Of a DNA stretch of 6,504 nt, positions 6,046 to 6,504 are shown piece by piece. A program made the translations under genes and the position numbers. The notes beneath the pieces are model-generated. The model was not told the origin of the DNA and made no database searches. It worked only from the letters and a program-made list of their open reading frames with translations. The stretch is from Betaproteobacteria bacterium. GTDB taxonomy: Bacteria; Pseudomonadota; Gammaproteobacteria; Burkholderiales; SG8-39. The stretch spans positions 1 to 6,504 of the forward strand of contig JAFARH010000104.1 in NCBI GenBank assembly GCA_019245555.1, read 5' to 3'. Positions within the stretch are counted from its first letter, which is position 1, and every line of letters begins with the position of its first letter.

Positions 6046-6504
6046 TTAGGCGTGATGAGAACCGGGCACGAGGCTCATGTCAGGCCTCGTGCCGAGCGCT
6101 TCGTGCAGAGCTTTCGTATCCAGCTCGCCCTCCCAGCGGCTGACCACGATCGTGGCGACGCCATTGCCGACGAGGTTGGTCAGCGCGCGGCATTCGCTCA
6201 TGAACTTGTCGATGCCGAGCAGGATGGCGAGCGACTGGATCGGGATGTCGGGCACGATGGATAGCGTCGCCGCCAGCGTGACGAACCCTGCGCCGGTCAC
6301 ACCCGAGGCGCCCTTGGAGGTCAGCATGGCAATGGCGAGGATCGTCAGCTCCTGGCCGAGCGTCAGGTGCGTGTTGGTGGCCTGCGCGAGGAAGAGTGTC
6401 GCGAGCGTCATGTAGATGTTGGTGCCGTCGAGGTTGAAGCTGTAGCCGACGGGAATCACCAGGCCGACCACGGGCTTGGAAGCGCCGAGGTGCTCCATCT
6501 TGTG
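6046..6504 (-). CDS. Dicarboxylate/amino acid:cation symporter, DctA type (5' end missing)
   Basis: C-terminal 152 residues of a DAACS-family (GltP/DctA, SDF family) inner-membrane symporter; full proteins are about 420-450 aa, so about two thirds lies beyond the right edge. Seen: [19 protein letters not shown], containing the N-x-D-G-T signature of TM7 that helps bind the cation; [18 protein letters not shown], the second re-entrant hairpin; and [20 protein letters not shown], the TM8 substrate-binding helix. The 'SECRALTN' form and the tail [10 protein letters not shown] are typical of DctA, which takes up succinate, fumarate and malate, rather than of glutamate transporters, so C4-dicarboxylate uptake is the best guess. 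The frame is open to the window edge; the Met at 6498 is internal, preceded by His-Lys. It ends in TAA 16 bp before the amidohydrolase and is probably the upstream gene of that operon. Confidence 0.93.
   Translation of the reverse strand, partial: HKMEHLGASKPVVGLVIPVGYSFNLDGTNIYMTLATLFLAQATNTHLTLGQELTILAIAMLTSKGASGVTGAGFVTLAATLSIVPDIPIQSLAILLGIDKFMSECRALTNLVGNGVATIVVSRWEGELDTKALHEALGTRPDMSLVPGSHHA

Noticed and set aside
1..6504. Search for a defence system, mobile element, CRISPR or RNA gene
   Set aside because: No repeats of array type, terminal inverted repeats, integrase, transposase or tRNA-like structure were seen; gene content is metabolic, transport, envelope and signalling.

Overview
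The window is a GC-rich, densely packed stretch of bacterial chromosome. It holds seven protein genes, two of them cut by the window edges, and has no stretch over 300 bases without a gene. An outer-membrane phospholipase A, periplasmic signal peptides and a branched-chain-type ABC binding protein point to a Gram-negative proteobacterium. The PldA N-terminal style and the DHDPS/binding-protein pairing suggest a betaproteobacterium (Burkholderiales-like), but this is inference. I see no RNA genes, insertion sequences, CRISPR arrays or phage genes.

Left block (1-1795, minus strand): a DHDPS/N-acetylneuraminate-lyase family aldolase gene runs into the gene for a LivK-like periplasmic binding protein. 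The two overlap as ATGA, with a strong ribosome binding site for the second gene lying inside the first. The binding-protein gene runs off the left edge. The pair looks like part of an uptake-and-catabolism operon for an unidentified small organic acid or amino-acid-like compound.

Middle block (1830-3588, plus strand): a DUF1445 (putative hydro-lyase / D-glutamate-cyclase-like) gene starts 34 bp from the aldolase gene in the opposite direction. Its last 8 bases overlap a GTG-started pldA gene encoding outer-membrane phospholipase A. The PldA catalytic Asn position holds Ser.

Right block (3592-6504, minus strand): transcription order is the 3' part of a DctA-type dicarboxylate:cation symporter gene, then an exported imidazolonepropionase-like amidohydrolase, then a soluble Ser/Thr protein kinase. 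Gaps are 16 and 20 bp, so this is probably one operon. The amidohydrolase has Gly where the family usually has the metal-binding Asp. The kinase keeps all catalytic motifs and carries a short C-terminal module after a proline-rich linker. It ends 3 bp from the convergent pldA stop.

Overall this looks like ordinary metabolic and envelope gene content. I found no convincing new system. The points most worth checking are the two active-site substitutions, the uncharacterised aldolase/binding-protein/DUF1445 locus, and the transporter-amidohydrolase-kinase operon.
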